This document shows, piece after piece, positions 38,801-51,164 of a DNA stretch of 64,000 nucleotides. This DNA comes from Echinometra lucunter (taxonomy: Eukaryota > Echinodermata > Echinoidea > Camarodonta > Echinometridae). A program made the translations under genes and the position numbers. The notes beneath the pieces were generated by a model. The model saw only the letters and a program-made list of their open reading frames with translations, had not been told where the DNA came from and did no database searches. Where the stretch lies: NCBI GenBank assembly GCA_029962745.1, contig CM057161.1:12024436-12088435 (forward strand), in the 5' to 3' direction. Positions within the stretch are counted from its first letter, which is position 1, and every line of letters starts with the position of its first letter.

Positions 38801-40670
38801 GACTGATGTAGATCTAGGAGGACTTACTAAAATGATGATTTGACATTAGAACTTGTAGTTGGTTTAAATAGAGATTAATGAGAGATCATAAAATTAATTG
38901 AAACCATGACTGGTCAAACTTAAGAAGGACGAGAAAAATAAATCTGTAGCACACATCTCAACCATCTTCGTCGATCTGCAGTGGAAAACAAATGAATCAT
39001 AATTTATGTGTGGATGACCAATAAATAAATCAGAATATGACTATCAAGTGGACGAGGTTCGAAAAGATGAGCACTGTAACGTCAGAACTTTAAGGACGGA
39101 GGGCCTGGCGGAGATAGTGGCGAAGTCAGGGGGTGTTCATCTGGGTCCAACCGGTAAAAAACGGAGCACTGTCAGTATTTCTGATGTAGGCATTGAAAAA
39201 ATTATCTCTCCTTTTTTGTACACTTGGGGATTAAATAAATTCAATCTTTGATGCACAATCACTCAATTCCTTCACTATCACGGGAACATTTATTAGCATT
39301 CCTTACTTCATAGGAAACACTAACATCTATAAATCGTGGCTCAAAATAATGTAGAAAATCGACGGCACATTGTTATATTAACTTATATTCACTTCAAAAC
39401 GACCCTTGCATAAACATGAAATACAGAATTATACAGATTTTTAAAAAGGTGAACAGTAATATATAATAGTACATTTTGCGCTTTTAATTCTTCATACTCC
39501 TAGAATTCAAAATGACTGAGAAAGGTTAAAGAAAGGAAGGTATTTAATTTATAGCTAGCCGCCAATTTATTTCCAATTTTTCCGACTAAGGGGCATGCGT
39601 GGCATGAGAGAGGTATAAATTAGACTGGATAAAGTCAAGGATACAGTTCTGCAACATTCTGGAAAAAAATAATATAAATGTCTTCGAGCGATAGTATTAG
39701 AATATGCAATATTTTCGCTGGAAGAGTTAAAAGAAAAACTACCCGAGACAGAGAAGTGGTCATCAGAATCGTACTCGAAGAATAAAAATGGCAAAGCTTG
39801 TTTTACAATTTTGTATCCGAAAATATCAATATGAAGTATCACCGTCATCTTCTATTGGTTCTTTTTCTATATTGAAAAATCTATGTTTTATCCAGATTAC
39901 AGAATTTCATCACAATTTTTATACTTATATGTACTACGTATGTTTGATACTGAATAAAAATATTTTAAAAATATGTTTGTGCTTATAATGTATGAGACAA
40001 TGTACTATGGTCATACCTGACGAAAAATTATGTTCCTCTTTATGATTTTGTATATGAAAATTTGAATAAAGGCAAAAATGTTCAACAAAAAAAAAAAAAA
40101 GCTTAAGAAGGTATGAAGTCGAAGGAAATGAAAAAAATCAGTTATGCTTTTTAACAAGCCTAACCGTTTCTAAGGGAGAAGCAAATTATAAAGGAGAATA
40201 AATATACGTTTCGTCATTTTTTTAGGATGTGTTATTGTAGTGCATGTGTTTGGAAGTAAGACAAGCAAAAGCTGAACCAAATAAACCTAAACAAAGAGAG
40301 ACGGGTAACCGGCCATAAGATAGAGCGATCTGGGCCAATATTACTTTGAAATGCGCAGAGACTGATGGTGATGTTCGAATAAACTAAGAAGACTAAGACA
40401 TGAAAATGAAGACAGATCGGCAACTCCTAAAGAGCAGCAGCCCTGATCATGATGTAACACATTCTCTGCAGTGAGCCTTGCTTCAAAAGTGTCAAGCCAG
40501 AAGTATACGAGTGTCTAATCTATTACAATTGAAGACACTCGAGGGAAACCTTGAAGGATAGTTGAAAACCCGCATAAGGAGGTGATGAGATGGGGCTCAT
40601 AAACCGCATGCTACTCATCTTCGGTTACCTGCAGCTTCGGCGTAATTTAGTTTAGAAGGTGACATCATGG
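35803..40670. other. Non-coding; possible short exon-like segment at 38.2 kb
   Basis: Mostly AT-rich. A frame open from 38212 to 38570 follows a TTTTTATTTCAG acceptor-like site and starts with APGNVELVINISILPGSPGK. It loses coding character after about 40 codons and I cannot match it to a family. A 27-bp repeat lies near 37250-37297. Confidence 0.35.
36306..36338. repeat. Short perfect inverted repeat in ACTGTAAA-rich patch
   Basis: Fifteen-base arms (GTAAATGATACAGTA and its complement) with a 3-base spacer. More TACAGTAAAATACT-like words occur across 36290-36480. Confidence 0.9.
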
Positions 40671-41213
40671 CATGGGTGATATTTCCGGTCTTTTTAAGCC
40701 CCTGACCTAAACAAATCATACAAGAATGAAGGGTGGAAGGCAAGGTTAAATATCAAGATATCCAGGTTGTTTAGGACGAAAGAGTTGAAAGTGGATACGG
40801 CGTTTCATTTTACAGCTTAATTATGTAAGACCTCAATGTTTTCCTCAGGCACCTTAAAGATATTCCATATTTTCTACTCTTGAAAGGTTAAAAAAGAAAA
40901 CAAGGAAAATTGTAGGATTTTGCTCATGAAATATTACATAATAACATGGATAATATTTTCGGTCTTGATAAGCCCTAAACCTAAGCAAATTATACAAGAC
41001 TGCTTAAATGAAGGGAGGAAGGCAAGGTTAAATATGTAAATATCCAGGTTAAGACGTGACAGTGGAGACGGCGTTTCATTGTACAGCGTAATCATGTAAA
41101 ACCTCTATGTTTCCTAATGCACCTTAAAGATATTCTATAAAAGCTCAAAAAGGGGAAGAAAAAAACACCACGGAAAATATGTAGGATATTGCACATAATA
41201 CAACATTATATTA
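40671..41213. repeat. ~274-bp tandem duplication
   Basis: Copies start at 40671 and 40945. Shared blocks include CATGG(G/A)T, GGTC(T)TT, AAGCCC, GAAGG(G/C)A, GGCAAGGTTAAATAT, ATATCCAGGTT, GGCGTTTCATT and CACCTTAAAGATATTC. Scattered substitutions and small indels mark an older event. Confidence 0.9.
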
Positions 41214-41953
41214 AGGAACTGTCCATAAAGAATAGTTTAACATTTTTAAAAACTAAAGAGGACTTATTGATTGACTCTTTCGATTTTGAATATATGAAAT
41301 ACATGTAGGTCAGTAGATATTAACACATCATAAGTTAAATCCATTCATCACCATAACCAGTTTTTAAGTTACTTATCTCGTCTTGTAAAGATATCAACAA
41401 AATCATTTTGAAGATTTATACAACTACTGCTAATTAATCAATGAAGGAAATTCACATTTATTTCCTACTGAGAAATCAACATTGAGCTTCTAATGTACAT
41501 AAGTGCAATAGGTTTCAAAGAAGGAGTCGATCACAAGGAAAGCGGAGCTTGTGTTGGAGACGCCGAAGAAATGATGTTGATACTAAAAGCATGTTAATAT
41601 AAAAAAAAAAACATCGTCACAAACGTATAAGTAAACATAACTACAGAAGGAAATCGGAGTATAGATGAGGAAGGGATAGACTACAACGAAAGAGGAAGGG
41701 TGGCATTTGCATCATCAAATGTTACCGAAAACAGACTAACAAAATCATCGTAACTTTGGAAAGCAGGATATTGACTTAAAATTACTTAGCAAATAACTAC
41801 ATACATGACAGCGTACATCTTAGTTTATGTCCCCGTATTAACAGAGAGAAAATTTGAATGAGCTAGCAGTAGCTAAACTATTCTTGTCCAGGCATGGTGA
41901 ATGCTCCAAACTAGTTATTTGAAAATAAGGAAAGAACGATTGTAACAAAGGTA
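41214..41953. other. Non-coding AT-rich sequence
   Basis: No gene or dispersed repeat recognised between the tandem duplication and the next MITE. Confidence 0.4.
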
Positions 41954-42211
41954 TACTCTTAGAAAAATGTGCAAGTTAGAACTTTTATGGTCCCGGTATT
42001 TAGAACCTCCAGAAAAAGGGGTTCTATAATGGGTTTTTTGTATTTTCAAGAACCCCAAAAGGTTTCTTATACAACCAGTAATGGTTTAGAAGACCACTTT
42101 AGAACCCTTTAGAGAACCTTTATAAGTTATTAATGGTTTTTGAAGAACTTTTAAAGGTTCCAAATGTGGGACAAGAAAAGGTTCCAATCCGCACCATTTT
42201 ATGTAAGAGTG
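41954..42211. mobile_element. TA-flanked MITE with ~35-bp inverted ends
   Basis: Bounded by TA at 41952-41953 and 42212-42213. The left end TACTCTTAGAAAAATGTGCA matches the reverse complement of the right end, CACTCTTACATAAAATGGTG. The match continues through TTxGAACxTTTT. The interior has several GAACC/GGTTC words that can pair with each other. The TA target suggests a Tc1/mariner-type source; no transposase is present. Confidence 0.75.
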
Positions 42212-42213
42212 TA

Positions 42214-43795
42214 AATGAAAGAGCTCTCATTACATTACACTTTTTTGAAAAGATATGAAAAATTACCTCGACTATACACATTTCTCCCCGTCATCTGGGC
42301 AACATATTCCCAAATAAAAAAATTAAAGCTCTTAATTTTCATGGACAAATTAGATAAAGTATAATGGTTTTAAAACTTAAGATCTCCCACAAATGACAAT
42401 CTGGTTTTACGCTAAAGTTTTGTTTAAATACCCTTTCAAATCCCCGAATTATATTTATTACTCATGCCCTTTTAAATTCTTATAGTAAATATTTAGGAGT
42501 TTTTAACGCTATATCCTTAGACCATAAAGTAACAACGTTTTGCCTGTTTTACCTTTGGCTTTGACGGAAAAGAGATGAGTAAGGTTGAAAACAGCGTGCG
42601 AACGACTCTGTATTTTGGGAATAATGATTAAATGTATTTTCTTGTATTTATTGAACTTCATTGATATGAATAAACATCACGTTCTTTCTTTAACTAAAAG
42701 TGCATAAAGCAGCATATATATTAACCAGAAATTACAGTAAAGGTATTTTACAAGTATAACAAAAGTCACAAAATAACGAGAGCAAGAAAAGTCAATCGCG
42801 CTATTTTTATATGTAATATATATTAGATCAATTTAACGGAAATTCGTCGGAAGAAAAGTATTGAAAAAGTAATTATAGATGCATTATTGATATATTCCAA
42901 AGTGAGAAAGAGTGAAAAAAAGCAAAAAGTCACATCTGTTTCTACCACGACTATTCTTTTCCACTGTATGTAGAGTTAAAAGAATTAAGTGAAAACTGTA
43001 AGTTCATGCGTACATGTTCTATTAAGGTATGGTTATGCAACAGAAACTTTATGAAATCAAGAATTATTTGAATGGGCCAGAAATACTGTGTGAATTTGAC
43101 GTACAATTTTTCCAGTTTCTTCCCTGCGTCGAATCTCCTAATAAGTCTGAATCATTGCCAACAACTGTCCATAAAAATGCCTTTTGAGCACTGCAAATCA
43201 TTGTTGATTTGATTTTTTTTTCTTTTCTCTTTTGACATTTCTCACTTCCTTGTTTTGTAATTGATTTACCTTCTCGAAACAATGCTTTCGAGAGACGATA
43301 AGTCCTCTTTAAAGTAAACAGAATAACAGTGGCAAGAGAATAATATTAATTACACTTTCCCCTTGAATAAGTTTTATATCTTTTTAAATCTTGCTAATGA
43401 ATAATCACTCATGTACATCATTTATCAATTTTTAGTGTTACCCTCTTCATCCTTGATAGTTTAGAAGTTAGAAAAATAAGAAGTAATTAATCACTAGTTA
43501 GTTTCATTGTTTCAGCGTAACCAGTGAAAGGTGTTTTGCGATCGAGAAAAAAAGTGTGGCAGGACTTTGTCTGAGATAAAGTCTTTTAAACAGAAAAGTT
43601 TACAGAAAGAGAGAGAAAACAAAACAAAACAAGTAGATGTTTCAGCGCTTGAATAACTCCTTCAAATAAATTATGATTATCTTGAAGTTTAGAATTTTTC
43701 TGAATTCATTTAAATCATACTGACCATCATACTGACTTATGTGTACTAATGTACAACTTATTAACCCATAGGTAACACTTGTTCCAGTAATCCCT
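42214..43795. other. Non-coding AT-rich sequence
   Basis: No gene or repeat recognised. Open frames are short and low in coding character. Confidence 0.4.
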
Positions 43796-44450
43796 TGTAT
43801 CTGTAACTAGACATTCTGTGATTTTTTAAATCTGTTCATCGCGTTAATATCATGATCAAACAAACCATCAGTTTCAAGTTCCGCCGGTCTCTCCTTTTTC
43901 CTTCCTCACATTCTCTTTTAATACAAATTGTGATAAATGGAAATTAGAGAATATTATGTGAGTGGGTGGATGGGTGGGTTTCGTGTGCGTGTGCTTATGT
44001 GATGAATGTGATTTCACTTTAACATTGATTTGGAAGATCTTCTGTATCTGTAACTAGATATTTTCCAGCTGATATGCATTCTGTGGTTTTTTTTATCTGT
44101 TCATCGGCAAGATATCGTTAATATCATAATCAGACAAACTATAATTTCTTTGTTCCGTCGATCCCTCCTTTTTCCTCCTCACCTTCTCTCTCAATACAAA
44201 ATTGTGAGAAATGGAAATTAGAATAGTATGTGTGTGGGTGGATGGGTGGGTTTCGTGTACGTGCGTGTGCTTGCGTGTGCTCGTGTAATGAATGTGTTTC
44301 ACTTTAACATTGATTTGAAAATTTGCTAGTTTTTAAAATGAGAGAATAGTATGTGTGTGGGTGGATGAGTGGGTTTCGTGTGCGTGTGCTCGTGCAGTGA
44401 TTGTGATTTCACTTTAACACTGATTTGGAAAATTTGCTAGTTTCAAAATA
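43796..44450. repeat. ~250-bp tandem array, two and a half copies
   Basis: Copy 1 begins at 43796, copy 2 at 44043, and a partial third at about 44340. Shared blocks include TGTATCTGTAACTAGA, ATCTGTTCATCG, CCTCCTTTTTCC-like runs, GGGTGGATG(G/A)GTGGGTTTCG and TTTCACTTTAACA(T/C)TGATTT. The array carries GT/GC-rich words that make His/Thr-rich frames. Confidence 0.9.
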
Positions 44451-45623
44451 GAAATCACATTTGAGAGGGTATTTTGTTCATCTGAGAGAGTGCATGATAC
44501 TTGATTCGTTTTGAAGAAGTGAAGTTATAACTATTCCATATTCAAACGTCCTTGACCAATGAAATGTGAAGTGGAAATTTAATTGTAAAGATTATTGTTG
44601 TGCAAGCAAACGAAATATCAGTGAAAAGAAGAAAATTATTAATATGACTATTTCAACAAATAGCCTTGACGGTCTGACACTAAAAGGAAAGAAAAGTTTG
44701 AAAGAGTAAATTATTGGCATTGAGGGTTATATGCCGTACCAGAAGGGGACTGGGGCTTAAATTCGGTAGGGGCATTTCGATGACAATGACCCATTTAAAC
44801 CAGTTAGGAACATATATAAACCAGCCCTAAAACTGAAAATCGACAAGCCAAATATTGAGAAATTCAAGGGGAAATCTCCACGAACTCCACATGCAAGGCA
44901 AGTCAGCCCTTGCTTCGTTGAGCAAATGAGATGGAAATAAATGTCCGACAATTAAAATAGCGTATATGGGCTGGTCATAAATCTATTAGTACCTAAGTCT
45001 TTATTCTTTCTATTTTCCATCACCAAACTTTTCAGAACGGTCAGCAAACCAAACACGAATGGAATGGATAGATTATCAAACCGATATCTAATTGATCACA
45101 AAACAAGCAAACAAGCCGGTTATTTTAAGCACAGTATTGGTCGGAAACTATCTATAAATGGAAATATAAGCCCCAAAAACCAATATTGATTACACATGAG
45201 TATTGAGATCGGTTAGAGTAGATTGTGATGGGTAGGACTAATCATTCTTTGTTTTGAATAGTATATATCAATCAACTGAACATGAATAGGCCTACTTTTA
45301 AAACAAAACATTCATAACTGTTTTCACCCAACTGCGCAGACAAGTACATCATTTTTCATGAAGTTTAAGGCAATTTACAAATCTAATGAAATTTTATTTA
45401 TTTTATTTTTGGTTTCATTTCTAGTTGGACTGATATTGTCTGTACTAGATAAGATAAATTGTTTCATTAATATTGTTAATTGGTTGCAAATGGGTATACT
45501 TTATTGTGGTCATCACCCCTGTCCAATTGATGTCGAGATACAAACTTTGAGAGTTATTAACATTTGACTGTAATCCCCTCCCCTTTCTAGATAGAAAAAG
45601 AGAAATACATAATTATATCCAAT
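44451..45623. other. Non-coding sequence
   Basis: No gene recognised. The patch 44740-44950 is slightly more GC-rich, with a 64-codon minus frame lacking any known motif. Confidence 0.4.
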
Positions 45624-45899
45624 GACAATGGGATATAGTTACCTGAAGAGCTAGCAAAAGATTCATATATCATTCCATACAAACTTCATACAATATTAGT
45701 AGTCAAAAGTATTATGATTCAAACATGAATTATACTGAAACATGAATTTGCAGACACTAAGACAATGGGGTATAGTTATCTTTCATTTCTGAAGAGCTAG
45801 CAAAAGATGGATTCATATACTATTTCATACAAACTTCATACAATAAAAAGTATAATGATTCAAACATGAATGACACTGAAACATGAATTTACAGACACT
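45624..45899. repeat. 137-bp tandem duplication
   Basis: Copies start at 45624 and 45761. Both carry GACAATGGG(A/G)TATAGTTA, GAAGAGCTAGCAAAAGAT, CATACAAACTTCATACAATA and CTGAAACATGAATTT. Copy 2 has a short insertion and copy 1 an extra ~12 bp. Confidence 0.92.
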
Positions 45900-45954
45900 T
45901 TTGATGTGTTTTGATATGATCTGATTTATCATGTATGCATCATCTTCTTCAACA

Positions 45955-46115
45955 ACAAACCAAACTCAACAAAACACAAAAAACACAACAAACACAACAA
46001 AAACACAACAAAAACACAACAAAAACACAACAAAAACACAACAAAAACACAACAAAACACAGCAAAGCAGAATAAAACAAAATCGAAAACAAACAAAACC
46101 AAAGCAAAACAAACA
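45955..46115. repeat. Minisatellite, AACACAACAAA-type unit (~11 bp)
   Basis: Roughly a dozen copies of an 11-bp C/A-only unit that decay towards the right. The Thr/Gln/Asn-rich + frame and Cys/Phe/Val-rich - frames are artefacts. Confidence 0.92.
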
Positions 46116-48058
46116 AACAATCGAAAAAGATCTTGAGTACAGACGGTGACTGGTCATGGAAAATTTTCGGATTTCTCGCTTGATGGCTAGAGGGCCTTGG
46201 AAGGTTGACAGCCCCTGCATGAACATAAATGTTGATGAAATATCATATCTCCAAATCAAAATTTATAGTCAATTTCATCTGTCCTAAAAATGGGGATGTA
46301 CTTACATTGTAGATGTAGCAGGACGTTGATCCTAAAATGCTTTTGGGGGCGCTGGCCACCCATAAATGTATGAGAGAATTTTACTGTGAGTCCTGTGAAA
46401 TCTTTCGATATGTTTGCCTGTTTGCCTGTTTGGCACCTAAAATTCTGACGATGGGTCGATGTTTGGCAAAGTTATTAATGATATAACAGTTTTTTGTGGT
46501 AAAGTTAGGGAAGTTGAACACTTCATTCTGTAGAACTGTAAATTTTGGAATGTTTACGCAATAATATATACTTATGTCCTCCTTAAAAAAAATCTTAACT
46601 TAAAAACAGAGAACAGTATTCTAATTTTGAGGGTACATTTAACTAAGATATGACAATGGAGCTGTCTTCCTTTCTTTTCTTATTGAATTGATTGTTAAAT
46701 GTTCGTTTTTCACATTGATTTGTTATTCGTTGGTCCCTTTTCAGCTGTCGTCTTCACTGTCCATTCAGTTAAAACTTCGAGGTCACTGAGCGGACAAAAC
46801 AAAATGGCCGTGCGCTGTCCATACAGACTAATGGACAAACAAACCAGTATAGCTAACACTGCATTATCAGTGTCTTGTTATTCTTGCCTCAGTCGAGATA
46901 ACGCGCCTGTTTCATCGAATCTGTGTTTGACGGGTTGGCCGCATCACACGGGCCGCCAGTCTGATAAGGGTCCGTAGAAACTCCTCACGAGTCGGTCTCC
47001 ACGCTCAATCAGTTCCTGGACCAAGGTGAACAAATATAGTGCTCCCGGGATCTCATACGATGAGATCATTAAATAACAAGCTATTTTATCTCCTTTTCTT
47101 CGTCTTATTCTTTTGTGAGGGGAGTTGTCCGCCGGAAATCGTATGATTTACAACTTTGCTGTGGGTTCAGATACTAACAAAGTTTTATAGGCGGTTAGAT
47201 TAGACCAAACAGTTAATTTGCTATTACTAATGAATTACACTCCCATTTTTGCATAATAGTTACTCATTTGTCCAATTATACCGACATTGATGTATCCACT
47301 TTAATCGAGTTCCCGGCTATTTTGTGTATTGTGTAGGTTTCTATGCTGCTTTATGACATTGTTTTCCACTTCCCAGTGTTGATAGTTAAGCTGTTATGAT
47401 CGAAAGATTCAAAGATACCGTAAAGAGTTACTCAGATCATATCAAATCATATTTCAAATCAAATCACTGAAATATCAAAGAGATCTTTAAGCATTTCCAG
47501 TGCACACGACACCCAGGCCGAATTGTTCAAAAGGCCTTTTAATCATTCTGACATCATGCCTTCCTAATTTATTCGTTTAATGTGAAAGTTGCCACGACAG
47601 ATTTAATTTTCCGCGTCCATGAAAAGTGAGTGAAATTACCCTAACGGTTATTTAGAATTACTAACGCAATACCAGTCAGTTTTGATGATCACTAATGGTC
47701 TCATTACCTTTAGGTTTGCTAAGGACACCACGAAAACTAAGGACAGTATTATCAGTGAATAAAGAGAAAAAGCTTAATTCTAAAATTTGACAAACAAAAC
47801 AGGCCACAAAGTGCTAAAAACAAGTCATGTTTATTTTTTTCTCCGTCTTTATGCCCAAACTAAATTTAATGCTGTTTTTTGTGCAACGATCATTTAATAA
47901 TCAAACCAACAAATTTGATATCATAAGCTAATTTAGTTTATGATATCAAGTCCATTGTTTCCGTTTGTTTTGGTTTTCATCATTCTTACTTCAAACCATG
48001 CAGCAGTAATTAGTTAAAACTGACAAAACTAGTCATTATTTAACAAGCAACTAAATTT
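46116..48058. other. Non-coding; exon-like GC-richer segment 46.75-47.03 kb
   Basis: From 46745 to about 47025 the sequence is GC-richer, preceded by a CCCTTTTCAG acceptor-like site and followed by AAG/GTGAAC, a donor-like site. It holds a 57-codon frame starting with ATG in good context (ACAAAATGGCC, near 46804). I do not recognise the peptide. Just after it, at 47049-47067, is a small inverted repeat (GATCTCAT, ACG, ATGAGATC). Confidence 0.3.
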
Positions 48059-48076
48059 TGGTTCGGTGTTAAAATC

Positions 48077-48271
48077 TCAGAGGTAAAAATATCAGAGGTA
48101 AAAATGTCAGAGGTAAAAATGTAAGAGGAAAAAATGTCAGAGGTAAAAATGTCTGAGGTGAAAATGTCTGAGGTAAAAATGTCTGAGGAAAAAATGTCAG
48201 AGGTAAAAATGTCAGAGGTAAATATGTCAGGGGAAACAATGTCAGAGATAAAAATGTCAGCTCTGAAAATG
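48077..48271 (+). repeat. 15-bp minisatellite, left arm of the foldback element
   Basis: Thirteen units of TCAGAGGTAAAAATG type. Variants include TCTGAGG, GGAAAAAATG and a final degenerate unit. Confidence 0.95.
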
Positions 48272-48824
48272 CCGAAGTGAACGTGTTACAAGTACTATAA
48301 GAATATTGAATTTGAAATTAGGAAGAGCACTAGATATTTAAAAAAAAGAATTGATACTGTATAAATGGAGTGATCACAATAATACTGCTCTCTGTAAAAG
48401 TGTGTATGTTCAGTAACTCGAATGGCCTTCCTGTCTTACTCATTTGATAATGTTGCCCCATTTGAGACCAATCTTAAACAATTGTTTTGGCCGGTAGAAC
48501 ATCCTGGTATGTGCGCATTGCCCAACAATGTTTTGATCTTCCGAAAACTTGTTTAGCTGACTCCAAGTATAGCAGCAAACGAATGCCCAGTTCCCTCTCT
48601 GTGTTTAAGATTTGGCCGCTTGACATGCATTGCACTGTGAAACATATTTGTGAAAATTTCAACAAGCGATAAGTAAATCACGCCTTTTGGGTAAGAAACC
48701 TAGCATGGGATGATGTTTCTTTGTGAGTTAATGGGGAAAATAAGTTACAGGATTTAAGATCTTAAGTGGAATGTCAGAATGGAAGATGAAGTGAAGAAGG
48801 GATATCCACGTTTGATGTTCTCTC

Positions 48825-48980
48825 TAAATTCCTTAGGCTGGAAATCAGTCTAAAAGATTGCGGTTGGGGACCAATCCAAAATTAGATTGAGAAAAAGATT
48901 GACTTCTAAATCTATTAGATTGAGATTTTCAGTCTAATTTACGATTGGGCCCTCAGCTCAATCTAAGGAATTTAGAGGGT
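48825..48980. mobile_element. Small MITE nested in the foldback element
   Basis: Perfect 15-bp inverted ends CTCTAAATTCCTTAG / CTAAGGAATTTAGAG, with further imperfect pairing of GATTGAGA/TCAATCT words inside. It lies in the unpaired middle of the larger element. No target duplication is evident. Confidence 0.6.
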
Positions 48981-49513
48981 GCATATGCTAACACAATTAT
49001 CTAATTGAGTAATTCTTTTTAAAAGTTGTAAATTCCACAGCGTATCGGATGAAATAATACAAAAGGTCGAGAAATAGATAGAATTAACTATCAAATTTTG
49101 CTTACTTCATATCCTTCCTTTATTCTGAGGACAATAATGTTGAAGCTTTCGTTCACGTGTACCACGCTTGATTGGAGTAGGGCAGGGGGAGCTCATGAAG
49201 AGGAATGTGCATATTAAAATCGTGCACTCGTGTGGAATGTATGTTTGTGGTCAGCTATTCATGCTACCAACCCAGTTTTTTTTTCCCACCATCGTTTTTA
49301 CAATGCCCGTCCCCGCGTTGAAAACGAGGGTAATGCGCGCATACCAGAACGTTCACCCCGCCAACACCATAACCGTTATTTCCAAATGGCCAAGATAATT
49401 GGCATTCAAGTAGACACAGTATGTTTACAGAAAATATTTGAATATATCGCACTCTCCATAATTTCTATAATTCAATATCCATACTTGAAACATGTCACTT
49501 AAACATTTCCAAA

Positions 49514-49720
49514 TCTGACATTCCTCAGACATTAATTTCTTACCTCTGACATTTTTACCTCTGACATTTTTCCTCTGACATTTTTACCTCTGACATTTTT
49601 ACCTCTGACGTTTTTTCCTCTGACATTTTTACCTCTGACATTTTTACCTCTGACATTTTTACCTCTGACATTTTTTCCTTTGACATTTTTTCCTCTGACA
49701 TTTTTACCTCTGACTTTACC
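49514..49720 (-). repeat. 15-bp minisatellite, right arm of the foldback element
   Basis: About 13 units of the complement (CATTTTTACCTCTGA). The minus-strand frames rich in repeated Arg-Gly-Lys-Asn-Val or Ser-Glu-Val-Lys-Met are translations of it. Confidence 0.95.
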
Positions 49721-49734
49721 TGGCACCTAAATCT

Positions 49735-50794
49735 TATGGTCACACTGTGAGTTTTTTTTTTTTTTTTTGCTTCAAATTAATATTTCTCTCAAATCTTAAA
49801 CGATTAAGCAAGTACAGTCTCTACTAAGAGACAAAGATTGGGGTTTGCCCACTTGACCGAAGGCCCGACTTTTCTCGTATCGTATTTTCCTTCATCACAA
49901 ATAATGCGCTACCGGTAAACAAAATAATTATGTCTCCTTTAGCATGTTTAGTCCTCGTTTCCGGATGTACCACACCTTCAATGAAAAACTTTCCGCTGCC
50001 CTTTGATACTTATTAAACTTCCTTCTGGCACAGGAATTGGACAGAGCGGTGTGATATTATAGATTACAATTTGCTATTTGGGCTGTCACCCAAAGATTTT
50101 CCATTCAGTATCGTTTCGTTTCGTTTTCATATGGAAAGTTTAAGATATATACTTTACTGTAATTTCAAACAACGGTCTATATTGATTCAATTTGGAATAA
50201 AATATAGAGTGAAATTGATCGTACATAACGATCCAACGAAATATATCCTTTTCATCAAATGATAACTGTTGGACACTCAAAAAACAGTCTTTAAAAATCC
50301 AAGATGGCCATAGTTAATAGATACAGATAGACACTCAAAATAGCCTTTAACCATCCAAGATGGCCATAGTTAATAGAAACAGGCATGAGAGGGCCTTAAT
50401 GCATTTTATTATATGTGATGATGCTTATTTGTTTCTAATACAATATGTTTCTGCAATTTATATCACAAATTACTAATTTATGGCTTCCGTATATGGCTAC
50501 TATAAGCAAAGCATCTTTGTGAAACGAACCGTTTTCAAGGAATCAAAAGCTTGATATGCATTAAAAAAATTTTTATTTGAAATTCATTTGAAATTCATTT
50601 GAAACTTATATGCTTGATTTATACTAGTACAATATCAATTTTCATATCGAAGAGCTGCGGCCGACAGGATTCGAACTAATGATTCATTTTACATATTTAC
50701 ATGTGTTTATTGGAATCCTTCATAGTTACAGACTCGGAGTATACTGTATGTATTTGTTGCTATCACTGAATAAAGTTTTAACTAATTGTCTAAT
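49735..50794. other. Non-coding; contains a short tandem duplication
   Basis: A T18 run lies near 49752-49769. A minus-strand B-box-like GATTCGAACTAATG complement near 50668 may be a SINE relic. No gene was recognised. Confidence 0.4.
50272..50383. repeat. ~58-bp tandem duplication
   Basis: Two copies of GACACTCAAAA...ATCCAAGATGGCCATAGTTAATAGA...ACAG, starting at 50272 and 50330. Confidence 0.92.
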
Positions 50795-51164
50795 ACCACG
50801 GTGTGAAGAGGTAAAGCGTCTGCCTTTCGAACCAAAAGACCGTGGGTTCGAGTCCATCCAAGGCGGATGACTGAAGCCAACGTTGTGTGTTATCGTGCCC
50901 CTCCCCTGTTTCATAGACGCAGGCTATGCTACAGTGGAAAACACTCCGTCCATCGGATAGGACGTTAAATGGAGGTCCCGTGTAAAGGAGAGTCACCACC
51001 TTTGCACGTTAAAGATCCCACTGCACTATTCGTATAAGAGTAGGGGGCAACCCCGGTCCACCTGCACACCCCCATTCAGAGATATCGGGAGGAGAGACCT
51101 AAGGGTTACAGTGATTCAATTCGCTTTTCCCCTCCCAGGCACAGGTGACGCCAAACCAATAATG

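Larger units (their letters stand above)
48059..49726. mobile_element. TU-like foldback transposon with tandem-repeat inverted arms
   Basis: A 1,668-bp element flanked by CTAAATTT (48051-48058) and CTAAATCT (49727-49734), an 8-bp target duplication matching at 7 of 8. Each arm has an outer domain of about 13 copies of a 15-bp unit (TCAGAGGTAAAAATG on the left, its complement on the right). Inside is an inner domain that also pairs: GTGAACGTGTTACAAGTA...ATTGAATT against AAGTGACATGTTTCAAGTAT...ATTGAATT, and CTGGTATGTGCGCATT against CTGGTATGCGCGCATT. The arms therefore reach roughly 450 bp (to about 48540 and from about 49300). This layout is that of the TU elements reported from Strongylocentrotus. 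There is no transposase, so mobility would depend on a helper. Confidence 0.88.

Noticed and set aside
39048..39251. 67-codon frame followed by a TTAAATAAATTC tail
   Set aside because: It might be a LINE or processed-gene 3' end, but no recognisable motif supports either.
48077..48271. CRISPR-like array
   Set aside because: Units are contiguous 15-mers with no spacers, present as an inverted pair in a eukaryotic transposon.
49532..49743. Repetitive Arg-Gly-Lys-Asn-Val and Ser-Glu-Val-Lys-Met frames
   Set aside because: They translate the 15-bp minisatellite of the foldback element arm and have no independent support.
50795..50870. Functional tRNA gene
   Set aside because: The A and B boxes are present, but a SINE body and (AAT)n tail follow directly. 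The same holds for the heads at 18102 and 35525.
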